Shown: positions 16,824 through 26,200 of the stretch, piece by piece
Numbering within the stretch: the first letter of the stretch is position 1
Layout: each line of letters starts with the position of its first letter
Assembly (NCBI GenBank): GCA_902563055.1
Contig: CACEWE010000010.1
Span: forward strand, 1-45,060
DNA length: 45,060 nucleotides
Direction of reading: 5' to 3'
From: an uncultured Gammaproteobacteria bacterium
GTDB lineage: Bacteria > Pseudomonadota > Gammaproteobacteria > Francisellales > CACEW01
The notes under the pieces: generated by a model
Databases searched by the model: none
Told to the model about the DNA's origin: nothing
The model's input: only the letters and a program-made list of their open reading frames with translations
Translations under genes and position numbers: made by a program

Positions 16824-17071
16824 CCAGAGGAAGCATCAGAAACAGCCAAAAAGTCTTTATCTAAATTTCTTGCTGTTTCTCTTTGACCATTTGCACCCAA
16901 ACCAAATAGTAATTCTATGTCATCAGAAGCTCCACCTACGCCAACTGATGCAGCAAGTTCTAATGTAGTTACATCATTTCTTCTAGCTGAGCTAAACCCG
17001 AAGAAACAGGGAAAACAACAATACTTTATCCTTGCTTTTCCTTTATCATTTTGATTAGAATTTGCTTTCAT
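16805..17071 (-). CDS. Small orphan protein with a Cys-Cys-x2-Cys cluster
   Basis: I do not recognise this 88-residue product. The start at 17071 is chosen because AAGGA lies 5-6 bases upstream; an in-frame ATG at 17134 has no spaced site. The N-terminus is polar and basic ('MKANSNQNDKGKARIKY'), followed by a hydrophobic cysteine cluster 'CCFPCFFGFSS' (C18, C19, C22), then a small-residue-rich tail. No signal peptide. A basic patch beside a Cys/Phe cluster is the kind of site that is S-palmitoylated in eukaryotic cells; the larger neighbour carries a similar cluster. It follows that gene by 133 bases on the same strand and may be a relative or a fragment of one. Its 3' end overlaps rsmE. Confidence 0.5.
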   Translation of the reverse strand: MKANSNQNDKGKARIKYCCFPCFFGFSSARRNDVTTLELAASVGVGGASDDIELLFGLGANGQRETARNLDKDFLAVSDASSGQKSPN

Positions 17072-17204
17072 ACCATTCCTTAGTATTGGCGAGCTTCTCC
17101 CATAAGTGGTGGAATTGTGTTTTGTATCATCCAAACTTTTGCTAACGCTTTTCCTACAATAAGCACAAAACCATTAAAAGCAATTCTGATTCGATAAGGA
17201 ATTG

Positions 17205-18401
17205 CTATACTGACAGTTTACCACTTGCAAGTAAAGGAGACTTTGGAGTTTGACCCGTACCAGCTTTTCTATCTTCTTGAATAGGTTTTGGTAAACGATA
17301 ACAACAAAAAAGGCTCGCAAAGCAATTTTTCCTTGCAGAAATTGCTGGTTTATCAGAATCTTCTGCTCCTGTACCCGATTGCTGGTCAGCCGGAATATCA
17401 TCGCCATCTTTGCCTAGTTCACTAAATTTAGACGCTCGGTTCTTAGGCTCCCTAGGCGAATCAGGAGGCAAGACCCCCTCTCCACCTTGCTCTTGGACCT
17501 CTGCTTGACCTGGATCTTGGCGTCCTACTGTGTCTTCCCTGCTTCTGGATTCAAGTGCATTGGATCCATCAGCAGCTTGAGCGACTCCTTCTTCTCTAGG
17601 TCCGCCTTCTAGGTCTATGGATTCGGGTACTTCGTTTACAGCAGCGGCTGGAGCTAGACCTGAGGTTGCGGACCCACCTCCACCTGTTCCTTCAGTTTTA
17701 AATGTGGTTGTATCTTCTAAATCTTCCTCTGGATTTTTTCTTAAGGCCGCTTCAAGAAGCCCAAGTGCCTCAGAGGCTTCAACTACAGCTTTATGCACTG
17801 ATAGACCTTCGCCGGTATCACTCACGCCATCTTTGGCTCGGCCTTCCTGTACAGGTGTGCTTGTTGATCCGCCATCTTTTCCTCTGGTCTCAGATTCAAT
17901 AGCCGTTGATACTTCAGCTAGATCTTCGCCGGAAAATTCATCTTCAGTTGAATCTCCCTCAGAGTATTCTCTTAAGGCAGCTTCAAAACGCCCAGCCGCC
18001 ATAGAGGCTGCATCTGCAGCTTCATCTATAGTTGTTTCACTACCATCAGCTACCCCTCCTAAAGCACCATGGCCAGCTAATGATTTCGTTTCACCTTTCC
18101 TTACTTTATCGTCATCGCTATCACCAAACCAATCTGGAACAGATACATCACCATCTTCTGACGCACTATCTCCATCTGAATCTGAATATAGCGGTTTAAC
18201 AGCTTGCTCCATATTACTACTTTCATCCTCACTATTAGTCTCTGTTTCTGACTTACTATCTACATTACTTGATTCATCATCAGAAAAATCTGCATCATAA
18301 GCTTTAAGGTCAGATTCAATAGACCCTGTATCATCACCACCATCATCCTGCACTTGCGATGCTACTTGTTCTGATATCTCCGCCACAAATTTTTTAAACA
18401 T
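17205..18401 (-). CDS. Acidic, low-complexity orphan protein with a C-terminal Cys cluster
   Basis: The 398-residue product starts at ATG 18401 (AAAGGAG 8 bases upstream, better than an in-frame start at 18437). After 'MFKKFVAEISEQ' it is dominated by Asp, Glu, Ser and Gly and is probably disordered. Two related helical stretches stand out: about 127-157 ('EAADAASMAAGRFEAALR') and 205-233 ('AVVEASEALGLLEAALR'), each followed by an acidic run. The C-terminus turns basic with a cysteine cluster 'ARKNCFASLFCCYRLPKP' (C360, C366, C367) and ends 'KSPLLASGKLSV'. No signal peptide or membrane segment. The gene is visibly more GC-rich than its AT-rich neighbours, so foreign origin is possible. Function unknown; a secreted or host-directed protein would fit but is unproven. 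Confidence 0.65.
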   Translation of the reverse strand: MFKKFVAEISEQVASQVQDDGGDDTGSIESDLKAYDADFSDDESSNVDSKSETETNSEDESSNMEQAVKPLYSDSDGDSASEDGDVSVPDWFGDSDDDKVRKGETKSLAGHGALGGVADGSETTIDEAADAASMAAGRFEAALREYSEGDSTEDEFSGEDLAEVSTAIESETRGKDGGSTSTPVQEGRAKDGVSDTGEGLSVHKAVVEASEALGLLEAALRKNPEEDLEDTTTFKTEGTGGGGSATSGLAPAAAVNEVPESIDLEGGPREEGVAQAADGSNALESRSREDTVGRQDPGQAEVQEQGGEGVLPPDSPREPKNRASKFSELGKDGDDIPADQQSGTGAEDSDKPAISARKNCFASLFCCYRLPKPIQEDRKAGTGQTPKSPLLASGKLSV

Positions 18402-18486
18402 AAACACAACTCCTTTACCCATGTATGAATCTACCATCTACACCACAACAATAAATATAAAAATAAATTACCTTCATATGAAATGT

Positions 18487-18515
18487 ATAATATGCTTAAT
18501 AAAAAACTAAAGCAA
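18487..18515 (-). promoter_or_regulatory. Sigma-70-type promoter of the acidic Cys-tail gene
   Basis: On the minus strand TTGCTT (18510-18515), a 17-base spacer, then TATTAT (18487-18492). This gives a leader of ~80 bases before the start at 18401. It is divergent from the YtrA-type operon promoter at 18591. Confidence 0.5.
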
Positions 18516-18590
18516 TAGTGTTACACGCGAATGTTTTGTTTTATTTTTTACACACCCCCATTAAAACAATCAAAAAAGATTTAAAAAACC

Positions 18591-18634
18591 TTGACGGAGT
18601 CAAATTAAATTAGTACACTAGGTGACTAGTACAC
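18591..18634 (+). promoter_or_regulatory. Promoter with overlapping operator-like site for the YtrA-type ABC operon
   Basis: TTGACG (18591-18596), a 17-base spacer, TACACT (18614-18619). The -10 box is covered by a symmetric site: ACTAG-GTGA-CTAGT (18617-18630), flanked by two direct copies of TAGTACAC (18611-18618 and 18627-18634). A repressor bound here would block the promoter. The natural candidate is the GntR/YtrA-type regulator encoded as the third gene of the operon. Confidence 0.65.
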
Positions 18635-18653
18635 ACAAACAAAAGGGAAAAGT

Positions 18654-19499
18654 ATGATAAACATTGAAGACTTACATTTCAACTATCCACACAAAAGTAC
18701 ACTCTTTAACGCACTTACCCTTGAAATTGGCCCGGGACATATTATTGGCCTCCTGGGTAAAAATGGTGCTGGAAAATCTACCCTTATGCGCCTTATCGCT
18801 GGACTGAATTTTCCAAGCCATGGAAAAATAAGCGTTCACCAATATCCAAGCACGGAACGTGACCGCTTAATGCTTGAAGAAATATTTTATCTTGGTGAAG
18901 AATTTCATACCCCCTCCCTCTCACCAGAGAATTATGGGAAAACATACGGTGTGTTTTACCCACGCTTTGACCAAGCAAAAATGAAACAATACCTAAAAAC
19001 CTTTGAAGTTGATAGCACCTGCCTAATGGATCAACTCTCCTTTGGGCAACGTAAAAAAACCATGATTGCTTTTGCCTTGGCAAGCAACTGTAAACTTTTA
19101 CTCTTAGATGAACCAAGCAATGGTTTAGATATCCCTAGCAAAAGCCAGTTTCGCAAAGTACTCTCTAGCGCCATTGACCAAGACAAAACTTTTATCATCT
19201 CCACCCACCAAGTGCGCGATGTAGAAAACATGCTTGATCAAATGATGGTTATTGATCAAGGCGAAATAGCCCTGTATCAAAACTTATCCACCATTGCTAA
19301 AACACTGATACAAATTGAAGATCTAACAAAAGAACAAATTGCCCAGGCACTCTTCACCGAACCTGGATCAGGAGGCTTGCGCGGCATTATGCTTAACGCT
19401 AGCAAAGAAGAATCTAACTTTGATTTTGAATTACTTTTTAATACTATCTTAGAAAACAAACAAAAAATGCACCGCTTATTTGAAGGAGAAATACTATGA
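18654..19499 (+). CDS. ABC transporter ATP-binding protein of a YtrA-type operon
   Basis: The 281-residue ATPase has Walker A 'LLGKNGAGKSTLMRL', a Q-loop region, a variant signature LSFGQRKK instead of LSGGQ, Walker B 'LLLLDEPSNGLD', and switch 'IISTHQ'. The C-terminal ~70 residues are an accessory tail. Such ATPases pair with small permeases in operons led by GntR/YtrA regulators, which in Bacillus respond to cell-wall-active antibiotics. The substrate here is not readable. AAGGG lies 8 bases upstream of the ATG. The last 4 bases overlap the permease start. It probably works in the inner membrane with the next gene's product. Confidence 0.88.
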   Translation: MINIEDLHFNYPHKSTLFNALTLEIGPGHIIGLLGKNGAGKSTLMRLIAGLNFPSHGKISVHQYPSTERDRLMLEEIFYLGEEFHTPSLSPENYGKTYGVFYPRFDQAKMKQYLKTFEVDSTCLMDQLSFGQRKKTMIAFALASNCKLLLLDEPSNGLDIPSKSQFRKVLSSAIDQDKTFIISTHQVRDVENMLDQMMVIDQGEIALYQNLSTIAKTLIQIEDLTKEQIAQALFTEPGSGGLRGIMLNASKEESNFDFELLFNTILENKQKMHRLFEGEIL

Positions 19500-20185
19500 A
19501 ATCAGCATGCTTTAATCTCACTAGCTTTAATCGATGCGCAGGTCTTGAGCTATTTAAACAAAAAAAGTCTATTATCTTTTATAGCATAACCCTTATCATC
19601 TTACTTAGTATTGGCAATCTAGGCAGCATCTCTTACACCTCATTTCTCAACACTACTGGCTTTACTTTTTACCTTTATGTGATTGGTATTTTTATGGCTA
19701 GTTGCTGCTTTAGCATTATCCACCACCCCAGAAAAAACCAGGATTTTTTTATGCTTCCAGCCTCTATCATGGAAAAAATGCTCTCACGTGCCTTGCTAAG
19801 CTCTATAGGATTTGCTCTGGGCTACCTTGCGCTTTATAGTCTTTTTCATTTTTTAGCAAGCGCTATATACCATCTAAATAACCCAGACATGCAGCTTAAA
19901 TTGGTCTTATTTCAAAAAGAAGCATGGCTTACTATCTTAAAATTTTTAATATTCCACAGTTTCTTTATGCTTGGCTCATGTTATTTTAAACGTTTTAGTT
20001 TTATCAAAACTGCGATAATACTTGCTATAGGCTTTAGCGCAAAAAATTTTATGGTTGATCAGGGCTATTTTGGTATGCTCAACCACCATCTTGATACCAT
20101 TATGCTCGTATTAATGGTCCTAATGATGATCATTTCTTATGTATGCTGTTATTTTCGCTTAAAAGAACATGAGGCTAGCGCATGA
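19496..20185 (+). CDS. ABC transporter permease subunit, YtrA-type operon
   Basis: A 229-residue, very hydrophobic protein with about 6 membrane segments ('SIIFYSITLIILLSIGNLGS', 'FYLYVIGIFMASCCFSII', 'LLSSIGFALGYLALYSLF', 'FLIFHSFFMLGSCYF', 'IILAIGFSAKNFM' and 'TIMLVLMVLMMIISYVCCYF'). It has no recognised enzyme motif. Position between the ATPase and the regulator, with 4-base overlaps on both sides, marks it as the membrane partner. The ribosome site GGAG lies within the end of the ATPase gene. The substrate is unknown. Because both partners are single half-size genes, a homodimeric permease is likely. Confidence 0.8.
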   Translation: MKSACFNLTSFNRCAGLELFKQKKSIIFYSITLIILLSIGNLGSISYTSFLNTTGFTFYLYVIGIFMASCCFSIIHHPRKNQDFFMLPASIMEKMLSRALLSSIGFALGYLALYSLFHFLASAIYHLNNPDMQLKLVLFQKEAWLTILKFLIFHSFFMLGSCYFKRFSFIKTAIILAIGFSAKNFMVDQGYFGMLNHHLDTIMLVLMVLMMIISYVCCYFRLKEHEASA

Positions 20186-20574
20186 AATTTCAAAGCTCTA
20201 AAGCAATTTTCATCCAGCTAGCAGAACGCATTTGTGATGGAATATTGCAAAAACGCTTTGCTACTGGAGAAAAACTACCTGCTATTCGCGAATATGCCAT
20301 GGAAGTGGAAGTAAACCCTAACACCTTGGTTCGAAGCTATAACCACCTACAAGATCAAGGTATCATCACAATGAAACGCGGTATAGGCTATTTTGTAAAC
20401 GAAGAAGCAACCGCACTTATTATTAAAAATCGTAGCCAATTTTTTTACCAAAATATTTTGCCTGAAGTTTTTAGACAAATGAAGCAACTAGATATTTCAA
20501 TTGAAAACCTTACACAACACTATCATAATGATCAAATAAACAAAAAAGGAAACAAACATGAAAACCAGCAATAA
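20182..20574 (+). CDS. GntR-family transcription regulator, YtrA subfamily
   Basis: A 130-residue protein that begins with the winged helix-turn-helix of the GntR family: 'AIFIQLAERICDGILQKRFATGEKLPAIREYAMEVEVNPNTLVRSYNHLQDQGII' in successive blocks, then 'KRGIGYFV'. The short C-terminal part (~50 residues) instead of a large ligand-binding domain is typical of YtrA regulators. It probably represses its own operon through the palindromic site on the promoter at 18591-18634. It overlaps the permease by 4 bases and the next gene by 17 bases, so all are translated from one message. The inducer is unknown. Confidence 0.88.
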   Translation: MKFQSSKAIFIQLAERICDGILQKRFATGEKLPAIREYAMEVEVNPNTLVRSYNHLQDQGIITMKRGIGYFVNEEATALIIKNRSQFFYQNILPEVFRQMKQLDISIENLTQHYHNDQINKKGNKHENQQ

Positions 20575-21292
20575 AATTTTACTTATCAGCGCCATCGCAC
20601 TTATCGTTGTTTTGAGCTTTTTAAGCTTTTCTAAACAGAGCCAAAAGCCCAATCAAAAAAATAAAGAAGGCATTGTTAGTGAAATACGCATTAGCCTTAA
20701 GAACACTCAAAAAGCGACCCAGACAAAAACCATAGAACTACCCCCCTATGCAGATATTGACGTCAATGCAACTGCAAATATCAGCATTGCCAAACAAGCG
20801 AACTACCAGACAAAGGTCTCTGGCACCAAATACGATCTTAAGCACCTTAATATGAAGGTTAACGATGATGTACTCATCATTAGCCAGGATACAAATAATA
20901 AATCCAAAGGGCGAGTCCAAAATCTTCACATCACGCTTCAAACACCAAAGCTAAAAACCCTTACACAACAAGGCGTTGGCAATATTGACATTCAAGGTCC
21001 ATTTGAGCTTAGCACTGTAGACACTAAAAGCACCGGAAATGTGCGCATAAAAGGTATCACCAGCCCTAACTTTCAATTAAAATCCGCTAATACTGGAAAT
21101 ACGGATATTAGCGACATCAAAAGCAACAACTGTGATATTACGATCCATGGCGTGGGCAATGTTACAGTCAGTGGAAACTGTACTTCTGCTCGTTTAACAT
21201 CCCATAGCCTTGGAAACCTTGATGCAAGTGGCCTTAAATCCCAAAATCTAGAAATACAAAAGCATGGCATGGGCAATATTATAAGGCCTTAA
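20558..21292 (+). CDS. Exported GIN-domain (DUF2807-like) beta-helical protein, copy 1
   Basis: A 244-residue protein with an N-terminal hydrophobic segment ('ILLISAIALIVVLSFLSF'), probably an uncleaved membrane anchor, then a beta-rich domain of ~180 residues. Its repeats of the type 'GVGNIDIQG', 'STGNVRIKG', 'NTGNTDISD', 'GVGNVTVSG' and 'SLGNLDASG' mark the right-handed beta-helix of the putative auto-transporter adhesin head (GIN) domain. Function in bacteria is unclear. Such proteins often sit with YtrA-type ABC operons, as here. It overlaps the regulator gene by 17 bases, with AAAGGAA 7 bases upstream of the ATG, so it is part of the operon. It is closely paralogous to the next gene. Confidence 0.8.
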   Translation: MKTSNKILLISAIALIVVLSFLSFSKQSQKPNQKNKEGIVSEIRISLKNTQKATQTKTIELPPYADIDVNATANISIAKQANYQTKVSGTKYDLKHLNMKVNDDVLIISQDTNNKSKGRVQNLHITLQTPKLKTLTQQGVGNIDIQGPFELSTVDTKSTGNVRIKGITSPNFQLKSANTGNTDISDIKSNNCDITIHGVGNVTVSGNCTSARLTSHSLGNLDASGLKSQNLEIQKHGMGNIIRP

Positions 21293-21414
21293 GGTATATG
21301 CTAGTTAAGCTTAAAAAAATAGTAGAGAACTCCACCTGGCTACAATGAATACTAATAAAGAATCAAAAACCATGTTAACATTTTCTTGTCTCAAACAAAC
21401 CACTTAGGAAAGCT

Positions 21415-22197
21415 ATGAATATTATAACAAAACAACAAGTCTTATCTGTTAATAGTAAAACAAGAACCCACTATATAAAAGGCACTTCACTTGCCATTTT
21501 CATACCACTTTTGTTAAGTGCTAGTATGTCCTATGCCTGGAGCCCCTTCAGTGGCAAACCCTTTCCAATATCGGACAAGACCATACATACAAATCAGAGT
21601 GACACCCATAATGCTAACACGCAAACCAAAACCGAAAATCTTACACCTTACCAAAGCATTAATATACAGGCTGTTGCTAATGTCACTATAAACAAAAGCA
21701 GTAACAATGATTACAAAACAACCCTATCTGGAACAGAAAGTGAAATTAAAAACATCAAAATGGAAGTTACAAATGGTATCCTCTTGATTCAAAATAAAAA
21801 TAGCCATAAGAACCCTCAAGAGTTACATATTAATTTGCAAACGCCAGAGCTAAATACCGTGACATACAGTGGAGTTGGGAATATTGATATCAATGGCCCT
21901 TTTGTATTAAGTAAAGTTCAAATAGAAGGCGCTGGAAATGTTAAAATCAAAGGAATTCAAAGTGATGATTTCCACTTATTAGCTTCAGGTACTGGAACCA
22001 TATCTATTAAAGACCTTAATAGTAAAACCTGCAACATCACCTCAGATGGAGTAGGTAACGTTTCCATCAATGGAACATGTGGTTTGGCTAATCTAAACTC
22101 AACCAATAAAAGCCTTGGAAACCTAGATGCTAGCGGTCTTAAAACCCAAAAGTTAGATATAAAAAAACAGGGCATAGGCAATATTATAAGGCCTTAG
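21415..22197 (+). CDS. Exported GIN-domain (DUF2807-like) beta-helical protein, copy 2
   Basis: A 260-residue paralogue of the preceding gene. The C-terminal ends are nearly the same ('SLGNLDASGLKTQKL' and 'GIGNIIRP' here). The N-terminus differs: a likely cleavable signal peptide ('GTSLAIFIPLLLSASMSYA', then WSP) would release it to the periplasm, whereas copy 1 looks anchored. The beta-helix repeats are 'GVGNIDING', 'GAGNVKIKG', 'GTGTISIKD' and 'GVGNVSING'. TAGGAAAG lies a few bases upstream of the ATG. A gap of 122 bases after copy 1 means it may have its own promoter. Tandem duplication followed by divergence of the targeting signal is the simplest reading. Confidence 0.8.
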   Translation: MNIITKQQVLSVNSKTRTHYIKGTSLAIFIPLLLSASMSYAWSPFSGKPFPISDKTIHTNQSDTHNANTQTKTENLTPYQSINIQAVANVTINKSSNNDYKTTLSGTESEIKNIKMEVTNGILLIQNKNSHKNPQELHINLQTPELNTVTYSGVGNIDINGPFVLSKVQIEGAGNVKIKGIQSDDFHLLASGTGTISIKDLNSKTCNITSDGVGNVSINGTCGLANLNSTNKSLGNLDASGLKTQKLDIKKQGIGNIIRP

Positions 22198-22308
22198 GAT
22201 ATACCAAAATACATAAACACTTACCCCAAGATTTATGCCCTTTGATACACTTTAGTCAATAGCAAAAGACTATGCTATAATTTGACTTTTTTAATACCAA
22301 GGAAAAGT

Positions 22309-23148
22309 ATGAGCATTGTTAAAGAAGAACACTCTCTGTCATTTAGAGATATTATTGGCACAAGCTTTATTAAGCTTAAAGGCTGTAAATTTGCTATTAT
22401 TGTGCCCTTATTATTTGGCTATGGTGTTTTACTTTCAGTAATGGATTTAATGGAACCACTACGCCCAAGCCTTGGGCCCTACCTGATGGAATTTCTCGCC
22501 ATTATGGTTTCTGCCATTTTAATTGCGCCATTTTTAGCAGGTATTTGTAAAGTAGCGCTGAATCAAACACGAGGATACCCCATAAAATTGTTCTCCGGAT
22601 TCTACTACTTCAATAAAACCATTCCTTTGGCCATTGTACTTGCAATTGAATCACTTCTTCAAATGCTACCAACACTGCTTATGAGCCTTGCAAGCCCAAG
22701 CGCTGCAGAAGCTCAAGCAACCGCTGTCGATAAAGCACATGTGAGCGCTTCGCTCCCACTAGCCGTTTCAAGCTCTAGCACACTTCCTATAGGCGCATCC
22801 GCGCCTTTGGTCATACTAGCACTTCTTTTTATGGTTATCCTTTCCCTAGCATTAAGCTTTGCACCGTTTTTTATTGTCGAAGAAAATAAAATTTCACCCA
22901 AACAAGCTATTTTTGGATCTTTGCATTTTTTTAAAAAACATCCGTTTTTAACCCTAGGCATTCATGCAACAGTCTATTTTCTTATCTTTATTACGGCCAT
23001 TCCAATGTACTGCGCAGCTGTTTATAACAAACCCATACTCATTGTATTTAGCCTGCCAATCGTTTGGTTTTTCCCTATGATCTATACCGCACAGGCCTGC
23101 CTGTATGAACGTATATTACACAATACAAATAAAGAGCACCAGGAATAA
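22309..23148 (+). CDS. Multi-pass inner-membrane protein of unknown function
   Basis: A 279-residue protein starting at ATG 22309 (AAGGAAAAG just upstream; an earlier in-frame start at 22282 has none). It has about 6 membrane segments: 'FAIIVPLLFGYGVLLSV', 'LMEFLAIMVSAILIAPFLAGI', 'TIPLAIVLAIESLLQML', 'LVILALLFMVILSLALSFAPFFIV', 'LGIHATVYFLIFITAIPMYC' and 'IVFSLPIVWFFPMIYTA'. An Ala/Ser-rich loop (~140-170) lies in the middle. 'APFFIVEENKISPKQAIFGSL' resembles the loop of BPSS1780-like and DUF975-like membrane proteins, which is only a weak hint. A TATAAT box at 22276-22281 is a likely -10. It stands alone, convergent with the synthetase gene. Confidence 0.7.
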   Translation: MSIVKEEHSLSFRDIIGTSFIKLKGCKFAIIVPLLFGYGVLLSVMDLMEPLRPSLGPYLMEFLAIMVSAILIAPFLAGICKVALNQTRGYPIKLFSGFYYFNKTIPLAIVLAIESLLQMLPTLLMSLASPSAAEAQATAVDKAHVSASLPLAVSSSSTLPIGASAPLVILALLFMVILSLALSFAPFFIVEENKISPKQAIFGSLHFFKKHPFLTLGIHATVYFLIFITAIPMYCAAVYNKPILIVFSLPIVWFFPMIYTAQACLYERILHNTNKEHQE

Positions 23149-23233
23149 GAAGTTTTCCATAAACCTGAGAGCTTTACATAGAAAAAATGCCAAGCTTAAG
23201 TGTTATCATTGCTCTTATAAGGCATATAAAACC

Positions 23234-26200
23234 CTAAACCACTCGCGATAAGCTACTTAGGAATGCCTGCTTTTGTAAATAGCTAAAATATCGATCTAGT
23301 AAACGCTCATTTAGTGGTACATGGCCTATGCCGAGTTTTTTAGCTAGCGCCTTGCTTTTATCTGTTGCTAAATGGTCTATTTCTTTTTGTGTTAGCATGT
23401 GGTTTATATCTTCGTTATGTAGATATAAAGGCAATAATGAAAAAATAGCATTATGACGATTTAATTGTACCAAGTAACGATCATGCCACAAGGACGGGGC
23501 AATCATATTCACTGGGTAATAGTTTTCATTGACCCAGGAAATTAAATCACGCCACTTCATGCTTGAATCACTTATAATGTTAAAGACCTCATTTGTAGTG
23601 TACTTAGAGAATTCAACAATCATCTTTGCCGCCACATCTACAGGTGTCATGTAAACCTCTGTAGACCAACTTGGAGCATAACCAAGCTGAATACAACCTT
23701 TAATAAGCTGCAGGTTATGATCTGGACGCCGCGGGAAATAGCCTTTCTGACTTTCGCCCGTAATCCAGCCCAATCGATAAATCGATACCTCCAGGCCTTG
23801 CTCTTTGGCTTGGCTTAACAAACGCTCCGCTGTCCACTTGGTTTGACCATAACCATTTTTTAATAAACGCTCAGGCTGAGCCTGTGGGAAACTCTCAGCC
23901 AAACGCCCTTGTGCGTCATAACTGGCCACAGCAGAAATAGTTGAGATAAAATGTACCGGCTTTAACTTATGCAGCATCGCAAGATCTATAACAGCTCGAG
24001 TACCATCAACGTTTGAACTTTTTAATGCTTGATAATTATAAAGATGATGCACCAGAGCACCATTGTGATAAATGACATCGATTAAACGTGAGAGCTCCTC
24101 AAAAGCCTGCGGAGCCAAACCCAACATGGTTTCGGTCAAATCCCCAGGAATCGCAACAAACTTATGAGGGTCTACAAAGATATTATACTGCAATAAGTTT
24201 TTTAGAATCCGAGTACGACACTCCTTCGCCGATGCACCACGCACTAAACAGTAAACCACAACATCTTCTTCTTGAGTAAGCTGCTGAAGAATATACGCCC
24301 CAATAAACCCTGTAACCCCAGTGAGAAAAATATTTTTTACCGTTTTCGCTTTTTCAAGTATCTTCACTTTTTTAAAATCTGCACGCACATGACTATCTTG
24401 AATAAAAGAGGCTATCGCTTGATTATCCTTGGACTTAATGCTTGCATCTTCAATAAGCTCCGTTAAATATGCAATAGTTGGACTCATAAATAATTGATAC
24501 ATCGGTAAAGCAATACCCATGGTTTTTTTAATCCTTAACATAACCTCAGATACAGCCAGCGAATCACCCCCCAAAGCAAAGAAATCATCTAAAATGCCAA
24601 TGCGATCAACTTGCAATACCTGCTGCCAAATGGATATAAGCTTTTGATGCAGAGCATTTTGTGCCGCAATATAGTGGGTTTTAACTTGACGTCTATCAGT
24701 ATCTATAGCCGGTAATGCTTTTATATCCACCTTACCACTTTGATTGGTGGGTAATTGATCTAAGACCTTAATGTAAGAAGGAATCATATGCTCAGGTAAT
24801 GCCTCCTCTAAATAAGACTTAATTTTCGGAATATCATCCTCACCAGCTCCTAATGTAACCACATAGGCAACAAGCTCAATTTGTTCAATATTATTTTTTC
24901 GCGACACCACCACAGCATCAGAAACATAGCGACACTCCACCATGCATGATTCAATAGCACCAATTTCAACTCGCATACCACGGATTTTTAATTGTTGATC
25001 ACCCCTGCCTAGAAAATCGATGTTACCATCAGGCAATAAACGCACTAAGTCACCCGTTAGATAAAATTTTTCAAAATGATGCCTCCCCCTTGCAAAAGGA
25101 TTAGATTTAAAGCGCTTATGGGTTAAATCTGGCCGCTGATGATAGCCCAAGGCTACCTGAGGACCAGAAAGTGCAAATTCGCCAATGGCACCAGGGGGCA
25201 TAAGATTACGATATTTATCTAAAACATAGCCAGCCATATTATCAACCATTTTTCCAATTGGAATAGCTTCACCTAACTGCGGATCACGGCAGTTAAAATA
25301 GGTAACATCAATAGTAGCTTCTGTTGGGCCATAAAGATTATATAAATGAACATGAGGCAATTTATTCTGAAAGTGCCGTGTTAAATTACTGGTTAATGCC
25401 TCACCACTGCTAATAAATAATCGTAATGAATGGCCATTGCCTTGCTCAATACTTTGCAGAAAAACATTCATCATTGAAGGTACCATATGCATAACAGTGA
25501 TACCGAATTGATCAATGGCATGGACAAGATAATTTGGATCAGTAACCCCTGTTTCAGATGCTAAAACCATTTTTGCGCCAATTGCCAAAGGCCAGAAAAA
25601 CTCCCAGACAGAAACATCAAAGCTATAAGCAGTTTTTTGAAAAACTACATCTGAAGGCATGAGGTTATACTGATACTGCATCCAATAGATACGGTTGGAT
25701 AAACCACCATGAGAAATCATAACCCCTTTTGGCGTACCAGTTGATCCAGAAGTATAAAGTACATAGGCCAAATCATACTCTGTACAGGTAATATTGAGGT
25801 TATGGCCATGGCCTTTGTCAACATTAATAGCACCATAGGCATGAACCTCAAGATCATTTTGGCTCTGGTTTTGTGTCAAAGCATAGTACTGTTGATCAGA
25901 CGTTATCAATAAACTAACATTGGAGTCCTCCAAGAGCTGTGCTTTGTGCTTGAGAGGGTAGTTAATATTAATTGGCATGTAGGCAAGACCTGCCTTTAGG
26001 ATTGCCAACATAGTTACTACCATTTCAACCGACCTTTCAAAACAAATGGCCACAATATTATGTTTAACTTTATCTTTTTGTGCATAAAGCCAATGCGCTA
26101 AATAATTAACCTCCTGATTAAGCTGAGCATAAGTATATTCAGTATTTGCAAACTCTATTGCAACAGCCCGTGGAAAATATTGCGCCATCCGCTCAAAACT

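Noticed and set aside
17617..18300. Long plus-strand open frame (227 codons, Ser/Pro-rich) opposite the acidic gene
   Set aside because: It is a mirror of the acidic, Ser/Asp/Glu-rich codons on the minus strand, where start, ribosome site and promoter are all good. The plus frame has none of these.
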